Of a stretch of DNA of 64,000 bases, positions 47,096 to 57,197 are shown piece by piece. This DNA comes from Lapidilactobacillus concavus DSM 17758 (GTDB lineage Bacteria; Bacillota; Bacilli; Lactobacillales; Lactobacillaceae), in NCBI RefSeq assembly GCF_001435835.1, contig NZ_AZFX01000038.1:37372-101371 (forward strand). Direction: 5' to 3'. The notes under the pieces were generated by a model that was given only the letters and a program-made list of their open reading frames with translations, searched no databases and was not told where the DNA came from. The position numbers and the translations under genes were made by a program. Every line of letters starts with the position of its first letter. Position 1 is the first letter of the stretch.

Positions 47096-47542
47096 TTAAC
47101 GGATCACTAAAACAGAAATCGGCGCGTTTTTTGCCATGTATGCTGCCTGACTTCCAAATAACTTGGTGATTCCTTTTTTTGCTTTAGCGCCAATGACTAA
47201 TAAATCTGCTTGCGCATGCGGAATAACATGCTTCACAATTTCCTCGCCGGGTTCACCTGCACCGATAACCGTGGCAACTTTTTTAACTCCAGCATCCAGC
47301 GCCTGTTGACGATAATCTTGAAGGTGTTGCTCTAACGCATCGCGCTGTCCATGGATATAATCTTTACTTAGTGCCTGATAAACATTCATGTTCTTTTCCT
47401 CAAGAATCGATACCAACACCAAGTCGACGTCGTCCTTAATGGCGCGATGAATCGCATATTTAAAAGCTTTAAGACTATCTTCAGAATCATCGAGTGCAAC
47501 AAGAATTCGTTTGAAATAAACATGATTTGTATCTCTACCCAT
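47096..47542 (-). CDS. Universal stress protein, UspA family
   Basis: A 148-residue single-domain Usp. The ATP-binding pattern is seen as VIGAKAKKGITKLFGSQAAY followed by the APISVLVIR end. The N-terminal ILVALDDSEDSLKAF is typical. Role in stress survival is general to the family; the partner is unknown. Monocistronic between guaB and the two-component operon. GAGAGGA precedes the start. Confidence 0.9.
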   Translation of the reverse strand: MGRDTNHVYFKRILVALDDSEDSLKAFKYAIHRAIKDDVDLVLVSILEEKNMNVYQALSKDYIHGQRDALEQHLQDYRQQALDAGVKKVATVIGAGEPGEEIVKHVIPHAQADLLVIGAKAKKGITKLFGSQAAYMAKNAPISVLVIR

Positions 47543-47686
47543 GAGTCTTCATCCTCTCAAAAATCGAATGTCAATCAGATTATATCTCGTATCAAGCCCT
47601 GCCTTGATGCTAACACAACCGTCAGCTTTAACACAATTAAAACGCCTAATCGACTAATTTTCACTGAACAAATTCCCATGAGTATC

Positions 47687-47740
47687 AAAAAATCTCTACA
47701 TGAGATTGTCGAATACAACATGCGACCTCAATGTAGAGAC
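47687..47740 (-). terminator. Terminator after guaB
   Basis: Minus-strand TCTCTACAT...ATGTAGAGA with inner GAGGTCG/CGACAATCTC pairing and a T-run. Confidence 0.8.
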
Positions 47741-47777
47741 TGATGATCAATAAAGCTCTTCTAATTAGCGATACTTC

Positions 47778-49268
<1,491 letters not shown>

Positions 49269-49350
49269 TTACCTCCATTTATTTATGATGATGTTTATAA
49301 TTGTGTTTCATTATATCAGTTAATCATGGGTTTAACAGAAATAAAATAAA

Positions 49351-49378
49351 AAAAGAACGATCTCAATCGACCGTTCCC
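49351..49378 (-). terminator. Terminator after the DUF1129 gene
   Basis: Minus-strand GAACGGTC...GATCGTTC stem followed by seven T residues. Confidence 0.7.
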
Positions 49379-49385
49379 ACTAAGC

Positions 49386-50135
49386 CTAAATTGTTCGTCC
49401 AGTAATATGGTAATGCAGGCGGAATAAATAACGTGCGCCGTAAGAAGCTGCAGCTAAAATAAGATAGCCCCATGCGGGTAAAACTGGATTAATTGCAGGG
49501 TTAACTAGTGCAGTTAATGAAATTAATAAGAGCACACCAATCGTAGCCAGTGAAACCTTACCAATCGTTCCCCAATTAAATCTATGTTTTTCTTCTTTTT
49601 TGCGGTTACGTGAAGCTTCCATCGTATCCGTAAACCAAGTCAATAAGAATCCAAAGGCAATCGCCATGATGATCAATGTGACAATACCAGATGATTGTGA
49701 GGTCGTGTTTTTCTTACCTGGAATTAATCCCATCACACCAAACAGGACGGATAAAATAACGAGGTATAAGAAACTCATGTCCAGTGAACGCATCCAGTAC
49801 TTCACCTTTTTAGGCTTGGCCTTTGCATGAATCATTTGGTCATATTTGAAACTAGCCGATCCATAGAGTTGTGTTGCAGGTTTACCAATGCGCTGGTTTT
49901 GAATAATCTCAGGCAATAACGCATCGATTTTTGTATTTGCATCGGCGTCTGCATAACCACCTTCAACTAATAATTTGTGGAGTTTGAAGATGTAGTCGTT
50001 ATTTTTATGACTTAATTCTGTTCGCAATTCAGCTGCAGACATCGTCGCAATTTCTGCTTGATTCTGTTCTTGCTCAGCAATCTTCTGAGCTTGTTGTTCA
50101 CTTGCTTCTTGATTTCTTTCTTCAGTTGATGCCAA
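49386..50135 (-). CDS. DUF1129 family membrane protein
   Basis: 249 residues: a Gln/Glu-rich, probably coiled N-terminus (about 1-45), a middle soluble part and about five membrane segments from residue 120. It matches the DUF1129 family found beside ychF in lactobacilli. Function unknown. The start appears to be TTG at 50135 (reading ASTEERNQ), with GAAGGA just upstream; no ATG fits better. Confidence 0.8.
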   Translation of the reverse strand: MASTEERNQEASEQQAQKIAEQEQNQAEIATMSAAELRTELSHKNNDYIFKLHKLLVEGGYADADANTKIDALLPEIIQNQRIGKPATQLYGSASFKYDQMIHAKAKPKKVKYWMRSLDMSFLYLVILSVLFGVMGLIPGKKNTTSQSSGIVTLIIMAIAFGFLLTWFTDTMEASRNRKKEEKHRFNWGTIGKVSLATIGVLLLISLTALVNPAINPVLPAWGYLILAAASYGARYLFRLHYHITGRTI

Positions 50136-50162
50136 TAGTCCTTCGCTCCCTTTCGATTAAAC

Positions 50163-51263
50163 TTACACGTTGAATCTAAACTCGATAATATCGCCATCTT
50201 GCACTTGATACTCTTTACCCTCTGAACGTAAGCGCCCAGCCTCACGAACAGCTTGCATACTGCCATATTGATCGAGATCTGAGAATGACACTGTTTCTGC
50301 ACGGATAAAACCACGTTCAAAATCAGAATGAATAACACCTGCAACCTGTGGTGCTTTCATGCCCTTCTTAAACGTCCATGCACGCGTTTCGGGACCGCCT
50401 GAAGTGAAGAACGTTGCAAGCCCTAAGAGTGAATATGAAGCCTTAATTAAACGATCCAGGCCTGACTCAGCGACACCCTCAGCAGCTAAAAAGTCTGCTT
50501 TATCATCATCATCTAGCTCAGCAATTTCTTCTTCGGTCTTAGCAGAAATTCCAATAGCTTCTGCGTTTTCCTTTGCAGCGTAGTCTCGAACAACTTGATA
50601 ATATGGATCTGAATCTGGATCTGCCATGGCGTCTTCAGCGATATTAGCAACGTATAAGACTGGTTTAGCCGTTAGCAAGAACAGACCCTTCACAATTTTT
50701 TGCTCGTCCTCGTCAAATTCAATCGAGCGAACCGGATCACCATTTTCCAGTACTGGTTTGATTTTCTTCAAGACTTCAAATTCAGCAAGCGCCTCTTTAT
50801 CTTTAGTACGAGCAATTTTTTCAACACGCTCATAACGTTTATTCACACTATCTAAATCGGCCAATACTAATTCCAGATTGATTGTTTCAATGTCATCAAG
50901 TGGATCAACCTTGCCCGTAACTGTTGTGATGTTATCGTCGTCAAAAGCGCGAACAACATGAACGATTGCATCAACTTGACGAATATTCTCTAGAAACTTG
51001 TTACCAAGGCCTTCGCCTTTACTTGCGCCCTTAACGATGCCAGCGATATCCGTAAATTCAAAAGTCGTATGAACGATTTTTTTAGCGGGAATGATTTCAT
51101 CAATTCTTGCTAATCGTGAATCAGGTACCTCGACCATTCCCACATTAGGGTCGATCGTTGCGAAAGGATAATTCGCCATTTCGGCACCTGCTTTAGTGAT
51201 TGCGTTAAATAAAGTGGACTTACCAACGTTTGGTAAACCAACAATACCAGCTGTTAATGACAT
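50163..51263 (-). CDS. ychF: Redox-regulated ATPase YchF
   Basis: A 366-residue OBG-family P-loop protein: G1 GLPNVGKST (about 9-17), DIAGIVKGASKGEGLGN, then a C-terminal TGS domain ending YQVQDGDIIEFRFNV. YchF prefers ATP over GTP and binds ribosomes. AAGGAAG precedes ATG. Part of the conserved parB-ychF neighbourhood. Confidence 0.95.
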   Translation of the reverse strand: MSLTAGIVGLPNVGKSTLFNAITKAGAEMANYPFATIDPNVGMVEVPDSRLARIDEIIPAKKIVHTTFEFTDIAGIVKGASKGEGLGNKFLENIRQVDAIVHVVRAFDDDNITTVTGKVDPLDDIETINLELVLADLDSVNKRYERVEKIARTKDKEALAEFEVLKKIKPVLENGDPVRSIEFDEDEQKIVKGLFLLTAKPVLYVANIAEDAMADPDSDPYYQVVRDYAAKENAEAIGISAKTEEEIAELDDDDKADFLAAEGVAESGLDRLIKASYSLLGLATFFTSGGPETRAWTFKKGMKAPQVAGVIHSDFERGFIRAETVSFSDLDQYGSMQAVREAGRLRSEGKEYQVQDGDIIEFRFNV

Positions 51264-51335
51264 GATAAACTTCCTTTTTATTTATTTTATGCTCAATCAT
51301 CCTGATTAATTCCGGTTAGTCATTCTCAACCGTGA

Positions 51336-51578
51336 TTATCTCGGTCGTTTAATTTCATCGACGGTCAAATATTCTTTTTCTTCAGCCGGATCAACTTCAG
51401 CAGCAGACTTCAGTAGCTTCTTCATTTTCTTAGTAAAATCACGTCGTGTCAGCATGACCAAGTGCCCACAACCCATGCATCTAATTTTAATATCAGCACC
51501 CAGACGAACCACTTCCCAGCGATTCTCGCCGCATGCATGCGGCTTTTTCATTTGCACTAAATCACCAAGCTCAAACAT
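51336..51578 (-). CDS. DUF951 family small protein
   Basis: 80 residues, starting MFELGDLVQMKKPHACG, with a CGENRWEVVRLGADIKIRCMGCG-type core (Cys residues near 16, 34 and 37 in short form) suggesting metal or nucleic-acid binding. DUF951 genes lie between parB and ychF across Firmicutes. The function is unknown. ATG at 51578 follows GAGGAGG; a start nine codons earlier lacks this spacing. Confidence 0.85.
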   Translation of the reverse strand: MFELGDLVQMKKPHACGENRWEVVRLGADIKIRCMGCGHLVMLTRRDFTKKMKKLLKSAAEVDPAEEKEYLTVDEIKRPR

Positions 51579-51645
51579 GGCTACCTCCTCTACCTCTAAG
51601 CGCAACGAGCTAATTAATCTCGTTGCCTTGACTCGTCAACTTCAA

Positions 51646-52518
51646 TTAATCAATTTCAATATTTAGAACGTCGAGTAAACGATTCAAGTCCCGAACTGAA
51701 GTGTATTTGATTTCAATTTTACCTGCGCCACGCTTATTCGCACTAACCTTTACCTTGGTCGCTAACTTGTCAATCAACGCATTTTCTGTCGCAGTTAGAT
51801 AAGCTGATTTAACAGGCTGCTTAGTCTTTGTCTTTGGTTTATCAGCGTTCAATTGCAACACATATTGTTCCAATTGACGAACCGTCATGCCATCACTAAT
51901 TGCCTTTTCGGCCACGGTATCGATTTCTTCTTTGTTTTTCAGGCTCAACAAAGTTCTCGCTTGTGCCATCGAAAGTTTACCCGTTTGCAAATATTTCTTC
52001 GTGACATCCGGCAAGGTCAACAATCTGAGATAATTGGCAATATAAGGTCGACTCTTGCCGATTCGTTCAGAAACTTCTGCCTGAGTCAAACTCAATTTTT
52101 GAATTAGTGTCTGATAAGCTTCAGCTTCCTCAAGTGGTGTCAAATCTTCACGCTGTAAATTTTCAAGAACAGCAATTTCCATCATTCTTTGTTCGTCGAT
52201 TTCTCTGACGATTGCGGGGATGGTCTCCTTACCCGCAATTTTACTTGCGCGGAAGCGACGTTCACCAGCAATGATTTCGTAGCCATTCAAGCTCTTACGA
52301 ACAATAATTGGTTGAAAAACACCACTCTGACGAATAGAATCCGCCAATTCTTGCAGTGCGGTTTCATCGAATGTCTTGCGTGGTTGATAAGGATTAGGAC
52401 GAATATCGGTGAGTGCTAGCTCTTCAACGACTTCTTGATCATTATTTGCGGATTCAAAATCGGAAAAGATAGCGTCAATGCCACGACCAAGTCCTTTTGA
52501 ATTTTTATTTATCGCCAT
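51646..52518 (-). CDS. parB: Chromosome partitioning protein ParB (Spo0J)
   Basis: 290 residues. The N-terminal start (KGLGRGIDAIF) and the CTP-binding box GERRFRASKIAG are followed by a helix-turn-helix (AEVSERIGKSRPYIANYLRLL in parts) and a C-terminal dimer domain. It loads on parS and spreads with CTP. AAGGAGG precedes ATG; the start overlaps the parA end by 14 bases. Confidence 0.95.
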   Translation of the reverse strand: MAINKNSKGLGRGIDAIFSDFESANNDQEVVEELALTDIRPNPYQPRKTFDETALQELADSIRQSGVFQPIIVRKSLNGYEIIAGERRFRASKIAGKETIPAIVREIDEQRMMEIAVLENLQREDLTPLEEAEAYQTLIQKLSLTQAEVSERIGKSRPYIANYLRLLTLPDVTKKYLQTGKLSMAQARTLLSLKNKEEIDTVAEKAISDGMTVRQLEQYVLQLNADKPKTKTKQPVKSAYLTATENALIDKLATKVKVSANKRGAGKIEIKYTSVRDLNRLLDVLNIEID

Positions 52519-53275
52519 TAGCCTTCATAACCTCCTTTGCCAAAGACTCATACACTTCAGCACCACGTGACTTACGATCATAGTCGATGATTGGCAAGCC
52601 ATAACTTGGTGCCTCTGCCAATCTTGTAATTCGTGGAATGACCGTCTCATAAACACGATCACGGAAAGTTTTGCGTACTTCTTCAATGACTTCAGCACCG
52701 AGATTAGTTCGAGCATCATACATCGTCAAAAGCACACCTTCAATACTTAGTTCAGCGTTAAAATGTTTCTGCACTAAACGAACAGTGTTCAACAATTGGC
52801 TGAGCCCCTCAAGTGCATAGTACTCACTCTGAACAGGAATGATTATCGAATCACTTGCAGTAAATGCATTGATTGATAATTGACCCAATGATGGCGGGCA
52901 ATCGATTAAAACATAATCATATTGTGCCTTGACGCCTGCAAGCCCATTTAACAAACGTTGCTCGCGAGCAGTCTGGGTGGTCAGCTCAATTTCAGCACCC
53001 GCTAATTGAATCGTCGCTGGAACGATGTCGAGATGAACGCGCTTAGTGTGATAGATTGCTGCCTTCATTGGCAGTTCATTGATCAATACGTCATAAATAT
53101 CTTTAGAAACATCTGACTTTTTAATTCCAAAGCCACTGGTTGCGTTGCCCTGTGGGTCGCTATCAACAATCAAAACGCGTTTACCAGCTTCGTTCAAGCA
53201 AGCTGCAAGATTGATTGTTGTCGTTGTTTTACCAACGCCACCTTTTTGATTCGCAATCGATATTACCTTGACCAT
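52505..53275 (-). CDS. parA: Chromosome partitioning ATPase ParA (Soj)
   Basis: A 256-residue deviant Walker A ATPase (KGGVGKTTT at about 11-19; DCPPSLG Walker B region). It binds DNA non-specifically and works with ParB in origin segregation and control of DnaA. The start overlaps the noc stop (TAATG), so the three genes are coupled. Confidence 0.95.
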   Translation of the reverse strand: MVKVISIANQKGGVGKTTTTINLAACLNEAGKRVLIVDSDPQGNATSGFGIKKSDVSKDIYDVLINELPMKAAIYHTKRVHLDIVPATIQLAGAEIELTTQTAREQRLLNGLAGVKAQYDYVLIDCPPSLGQLSINAFTASDSIIIPVQSEYYALEGLSQLLNTVRLVQKHFNAELSIEGVLLTMYDARTNLGAEVIEEVRKTFRDRVYETVIPRITRLAEAPSYGLPIIDYDRKSRGAEVYESLAKEVMKANGDK

Positions 53276-54212
53276 TAGTTCTCCTCTTTGCTTTCTGATG
53301 TCGCGTCACCAATCGCAACATCGATCATAATCGTATAATGATCTGCTGTTTTTTGTTCGGTGTAATGAACCTGATGACCTGCGGATTCGATTTTTTTAAG
53401 TGATTGTTTAATTTGGTTCGCTGCCAGAGCCAACGAAACCGTTCGCTCTGAATTTTTCCGACGCTTCTTGGCGGCATTCTTCTTTTTTTGAGGTGTTGCT
53501 GCTGGCGTTTCTTCTGCCGGAGCCGGCGTATCGCCATCCGATTCACTGAGTTGGGCAATCAGATGATCTGTCTGACTGACCGTTAAGTGATCTGACAAAA
53601 TTCGTTTGAAGACGATTGCCTGCGTAATTTCGTCGAGTGCTAAAAGAGCTCGACCATGTCTAGCCGTTATTTTCCCATCAACGATTGCTTCCTGTGCTTC
53701 TTGAGGCAGCTTCAGTAAACGTAATTGATTCGCCAAATAGGATTGACTCTTACCTAATCGCTGTGCTAACTGCGCCTGGGTAACTGGTGTTGACCGTAAT
53801 AAATTTTGGTAAGCCGTCGCTTCATCAATCGGATTTAAATCCTCTCGTTGTAAGTTTTCAATCACTGCCATTTCGGCAGACTCACGATTCGTCATCTGCT
53901 CAACAATTGCGGAGATTTCCGCCCAACCTAGCGATTGAACTGCTCGATACCGCCGTTCACCCGCAATAATCTCATAATGATTGGGCTCATACTCGCGTAA
54001 TACGATTGGCTGTAATAATCCGTGAGCGGCAATTGTCTGCGCAAGTTCGTTGATTGATGATTCTGCGAACTGACGACGTGGCTGGAAACGATTTGGCACA
54101 ATTTGTAGAATAGGAATCTGTCGAATATCCTTTTGCACAGATTCAGCTGCAGACTTTTTTTTTCAGGCTGCATTTCGCCATCAGTTATCTCATTTTGATT
54201 GAAGAAAGCCAT
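53275..54212 (-). CDS. noc: Nucleoid occlusion protein Noc, frameshifted near its start
   Basis: ParB-family protein with GERRYRAVQSLG, a helix-turn-helix (AQLAQRLGKSQSYLANQLRLL in parts) and a C-terminal dimer region with a basic patch. Position before parA and after rsmG favours Noc over a second Spo0J. The ribosome binding site AGGGAGG lies before ATG at 54212 (MAFFNQNE), but that frame breaks at a run of nine A at 54155-54163. One more A would join it to the rest as PEKKKSAAESVQKDIRQ, giving about 312 residues. An open frame from GTG at 54138 exists but has no ribosome binding site and would lack the membrane-targeting N-terminus. It may be a true slip, a phase-variable tract, or an assembly error. 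Confidence 0.75.
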
Positions 54213-54225
54213 TTTGAATCCTCCC

Positions 54226-54966
54226 TTACTTCAATAGCTCACCAAGTAATGGTGACTTGGTGATTGTTCCTGGTTTGCGTGGATATGTTTTAGGTGTTTC
54301 TTTAGTTTTTTTGACGATAATAATCACACGCTGATCATTCGTCTGTGGGAGCGTTAGTTCCACAGTACGAACAAGCTTCCCGCCCAAAATATTGAGCGCA
54401 TGCGCAGACTGTGCCAGCTCCTCGCTGCCTTTGCTACCCTTCATTGCAACAAAATAGCCGCCCTTTTCAACGAGAGGTAAACAAAGTTCCGCTAGGACTG
54501 GTAAACTAGCCACTGCCCGTGCTGTAACGACGTTATAGCTCTGGCGATGTTCGGAGCGCTTATTCCCAAAGTCTTCTGCACGAGCATGATAAAACGCAAC
54601 ACCTTCTAAATCGAGCTGCGTTGCTAATTCTTGCAAAAATTTGATGCGCTTATTTAATGAGTCAACGATACTGACCTGCAGTTGCGGAAAGACGATTTTA
54701 TTCGGAATCGAAGGAAATCCGGCCCCTGCGCCAACATCTAAAAGTGACCAAGCTTCCGTTTGCAGCTCAGGCAATGCGAATGCTAAAGTCAATGAATCAT
54801 AAAAGTGTTTCAAATAAACGTCATCTTTGGCTGTAATGGCGGTTAAATTAACAACTTTATTCGTTTCAACGAGCAATTCATAATAAGTCATAAACTGCTT
54901 TTTTTGCATTTCAGTCAGCGAGATTCCTTGACTTGCTAACTGTTGATAAAATTGATCTGGTGACAT
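54226..54966 (-). CDS. rsmG: 16S rRNA (guanine527-N7)-methyltransferase
   Basis: A 246-residue SAM methyltransferase (GidB). The cofactor motif is LLDVGAGAGFPSIPNKI near residues 70-86; VTARAVASLPVLAELCLPLV and FVAMKGSKG follow. It methylates G527 in 16S rRNA; loss gives low-level streptomycin resistance. ATG at 54966 follows GTGAGG; the longer frame to 55011 runs through a palindrome and is unlikely. Confidence 0.93.
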   Translation of the reverse strand: MSPDQFYQQLASQGISLTEMQKKQFMTYYELLVETNKVVNLTAITAKDDVYLKHFYDSLTLAFALPELQTEAWSLLDVGAGAGFPSIPNKIVFPQLQVSIVDSLNKRIKFLQELATQLDLEGVAFYHARAEDFGNKRSEHRQSYNVVTARAVASLPVLAELCLPLVEKGGYFVAMKGSKGSEELAQSAHALNILGGKLVRTVELTLPQTNDQRVIIIVKKTKETPKTYPRKPGTITKSPLLGELLK

Positions 54967-54984
54967 TTCAAACCTCACGTTCTT

Positions 54985-55008
54985 CGTGAAACAACCATTT
55001 GTTTCACG
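54985..55008. promoter_or_regulatory. Palindrome of two parS-like half-sites upstream of rsmG
   Basis: CGTGAAACAA and TTGTTTCACG are exact inverted arms around CCAT. Each contains a parS half-site (TGTTTCAC / GTGAAACA) but in outward order, so it is not a canonical parS. Confidence 0.4.
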
Positions 55009-55104
55009 CACTGCTTTTACTTTAACGAAATTTTAGTCGTTTTGCAACCTCATAACCCGTTATTTCCGACAAAAATTTCAGTGGATTTTTTATTCTTGAA
55101 TGAT

Positions 55105-55135
55105 AAAAAGACAACCAAAATTCGGCTGTCTTTTA
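55105..55135 (-). terminator. Terminator after the Mef-like efflux gene
   Basis: Minus-strand AAAAGACAGCC...GGTTGTCTTTT stem with a T-run. Confidence 0.8.
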
Positions 55136-55166
55136 ACTTCAACGTTGCGTTGAAAATGTGTCATGC

Positions 55167-56396
55167 TTATTTTTGATACTTCTGCAATTCTGCTCGTCGA
55201 TATTTCGCCATCGACAACACAAACGCAAATCCCACTACGATATTTAATAGACCTGTGCCTAAAAAAATCCATTTAATATTAATAACATCTGCTAATGGCC
55301 CAAACATTAAAGTACCAATTGGGGTAGTCGCGCCAACAAAAATGCCAAACACGGAAAAAACACGGCCCATGTAATCATTCTCCACATTTTCTTGGATCAA
55401 CGTGGTATCTGCAGTTGGTAACAAGGGAAAAATCAGGCCACCAAGCGCCATGATAATACAGTACCACCAAATCGTTGGTGCAAATCCGATGATCCCAAAA
55501 ATCAAGCCACAGGCCACCATGACTAACGAAATTGCGCCCACTTTATCCTTGATCACCTTGCGCATGGCAACGAGCATGCCACCAACAACTGAACCAAGTG
55601 ACCAGGCAACCTCAGACCAGGTCAAAAATGCCACGTTGTTGCCATAAGCACGTTCAACAAATACGGGTGACAAGACGCTCGCCGGTGCGAGGAGGATAAA
55701 GAACGCGCCATAGGCAATCATCAGCCCAAGAATCAGCGGACGAGCACGAACGTATTTCAAGCCTGCTGCCATCTCTTGCAGCACACCCGTTTGTGCGACG
55801 CGCCGTTGACGTGGTGCGAGTTTGATCAATCCGGTCATTGAAATACCAATGATTGCGGTGACGACATCTAGTCCAAAGGCAAACCGCAAATCAAAATTTG
55901 CTAAAATCACACCTCCCATTGCGGGCGCCATCAGTTGTGAGAACGAACCCAAGGTATTGTAGATACCGTTGATGCGACTCAGATTATTTTGCGGAACAAT
56001 ATCCGCGACCATCGCGTTCACTGAAGGCGACTGAATCCCATTACCGGCAGATCGGACAGCCAACAGAATGAGCAAGAGCCAGAGGTTGCGAATTCCCATT
56101 GCAAACAAAACCGCCATCAGTAAGGTAACCAGCGCAATACCGAAGTCTGCCGCCATTGCCAAATATTTACGACTATAACGATCTGCCCAAACGCCAGCCC
56201 ACAAAGAAATGATGACCGATGGAATCGTATTCGCTAACGTTGCATAAGTGACCCAAATTCCCGACCCCGTTCGAAGTGTGATGTACCAAACCACCGCAAA
56301 GCCACTGACCATTGATCCAAACATTGAAATCGTCTGACTCGTTAATAACAAAGTAATCCAGTGTTGCCAATTTTGGTATTTTTTTATATCTTCCAT
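55167..56396 (-). CDS. MFS drug-efflux-type transporter (Mef/TetV-like group)
   Basis: A 409-residue major facilitator with about twelve membrane segments. The opening KYQNWQHWITLLLTSQTISMFGS, the GVWADRYSRKYLAM loop and the RSAGNGIQSPSVNAMVADIVP block resemble macrolide-efflux MefA relatives. The drug is not known. ATG at 56396 follows GGAAGAT. A roughly 270-base leader lies upstream with a small ORF and an intrinsic terminator, suggesting inducible attenuation. Confidence 0.85.
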   Translation of the reverse strand: MEDIKKYQNWQHWITLLLTSQTISMFGSMVSGFAVVWYITLRTGSGIWVTYATLANTIPSVIISLWAGVWADRYSRKYLAMAADFGIALVTLLMAVLFAMGIRNLWLLLILLAVRSAGNGIQSPSVNAMVADIVPQNNLSRINGIYNTLGSFSQLMAPAMGGVILANFDLRFAFGLDVVTAIIGISMTGLIKLAPRQRRVAQTGVLQEMAAGLKYVRARPLILGLMIAYGAFFILLAPASVLSPVFVERAYGNNVAFLTWSEVAWSLGSVVGGMLVAMRKVIKDKVGAISLVMVACGLIFGIIGFAPTIWWYCIIMALGGLIFPLLPTADTTLIQENVENDYMGRVFSVFGIFVGATTPIGTLMFGPLADVINIKWIFLGTGLLNIVVGFAFVLSMAKYRRAELQKYQK

Positions 56397-56466
56397 TTTA
56401 TCTTCCAATCTATGATCTATGATTGACCAGTTCTCTTTTTGTGACTTATTTCTGCACACACGCCAC

Positions 56467-56499
56467 AAAAAAAGACTAGCCAGAATTAAGGCTAGTCTT
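56467..56499 (-). terminator. Intrinsic terminator inside the leader of the efflux gene
   Basis: Minus-strand AAGACTAGCC/GGCTAGTCTT (ten perfect pairs) followed by seven T residues. It lies about 70 bases before the efflux start codon and downstream of the leader ORF, so it would stop most transcripts. GGCTA at about 56518-56524 (minus strand) could pair with the first arm as a competing stem. Confidence 0.8.
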
Positions 56500-56541
56500 C
56501 TCTCATCATTTAATCCGTTAGCCCGACAATTATTGTCAAGG

Positions 56542-56628
56542 TTAATTCGTGGTAAGAGGGGAAATCCATGCCTTAAAAATGCGATGTGAAAAAGTGAATT
56601 GTTGTGCTAAAAATGTTCGCTTCGTCAT
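56542..56628 (-). CDS. 28-residue leader peptide upstream of the efflux gene
   Basis: A small frame, MTKRTFLAQQFTF then SHRIFKAWISPLTTN, with a strong ribosome binding site (AGAAGGGA, about six bases before ATG at 56628) and a TAA stop at 56542-56544. It lies just after a good promoter and before an intrinsic terminator that separates it from the MFS gene. This arrangement is that of a regulatory leader peptide whose translation is read by the ribosome, as with leaders of erm and mef/msr genes. I know of no homologue. Confidence 0.6.
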   Translation of the reverse strand: MTKRTFLAQQFTFSHRIFKAWISPLTTN

Positions 56629-56672
56629 AAATTTCCCTTCTTTCTACATTTTGTTTGGTGCCAAGTTACTTT

Positions 56673-56701
56673 AAGATACCATGAACTTGTGTTTCTGACA
56701 A
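56673..56701 (-). promoter_or_regulatory. Promoter of the leader-efflux transcript
   Basis: Minus-strand TTGTCA (56696-56701) and TATCTT (56673-56678), 17-base spacer; start point predicted near 56666. Confidence 0.6.
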
Positions 56702-56860
56702 GTACTCATCCATGACAGCCCTTAATCTAAGGTTTACCCGATACATAAAATATTCTGAAGATAGGCAATTAATGTTATGATAAAAAGGCATCTACATGAT
56801 TCGATGATCGTTTACTTATGTCATTGAATGACTCATTGAAAAACTTCGGAGGCCATTATT

Positions 56861-57109
56861 ATGGGCATGCGTTCAACTCACAAACCATCAGATTATTGGT
56901 CAACTCCCGCGCAGGGGATACCAGATTTTGAATCAATGTTCCGCAAATCAACGGCAACTAAGAGCCCGTTAACAACCGAAGCAAGAATCTACATTCACTT
57001 GTTGGCCACGAGTTACCATCTTACAAATCGCGAAATCCAAGCAAAACTAACTACAGAATACCAACAAACTATCAGTCTTTCCACGATTAAAAGATACGCA
57101 AAACAATAG
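56861..57109 (+). CDS. Small HTH-like protein of unknown function
   Basis: 82 residues. The C-terminal half (LTNREIQAKLTTEYQQTISLSTIKRYAKQ, in parts) reads as a helix-turn-helix of the kind found in resolvases and small regulators; the N-terminal half is polar with no recognised fold. CGGAGG lies seven to eight bases before ATG and a bidirectional terminator follows, so it is likely a real monocistronic gene. It is divergent from the efflux leader transcript. Partner and role unknown. Confidence 0.65.
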   Translation: MGMRSTHKPSDYWSTPAQGIPDFESMFRKSTATKSPLTTEARIYIHLLATSYHLTNREIQAKLTTEYQQTISLSTIKRYAKQ

Positions 57110-57149
57110 CAAATCCCTTGAATGCTGATTTATTCCACCTCAAAAATCC

Positions 57150-57191
57150 AAAAAGAAGTCATCGCAAAGAATTTTTGCAATGACTTCTTTT
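57150..57191. terminator. Bidirectional terminator
   Basis: AAAAGAAGTCATCGCAAA pairs with TTTGCAATGACTTCTTTT, flanked by A-run and T-run, between the small + gene and tetR on the minus strand. Confidence 0.85.
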
Positions 57192-57197
57192 GATTGG

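Noticed and set aside
54138-54138. GTG as the true noc start
   Set aside because: No ribosome binding site upstream, and it would drop the N-terminal residues; ATG at 54212 has an excellent box, making a frameshift more likely.
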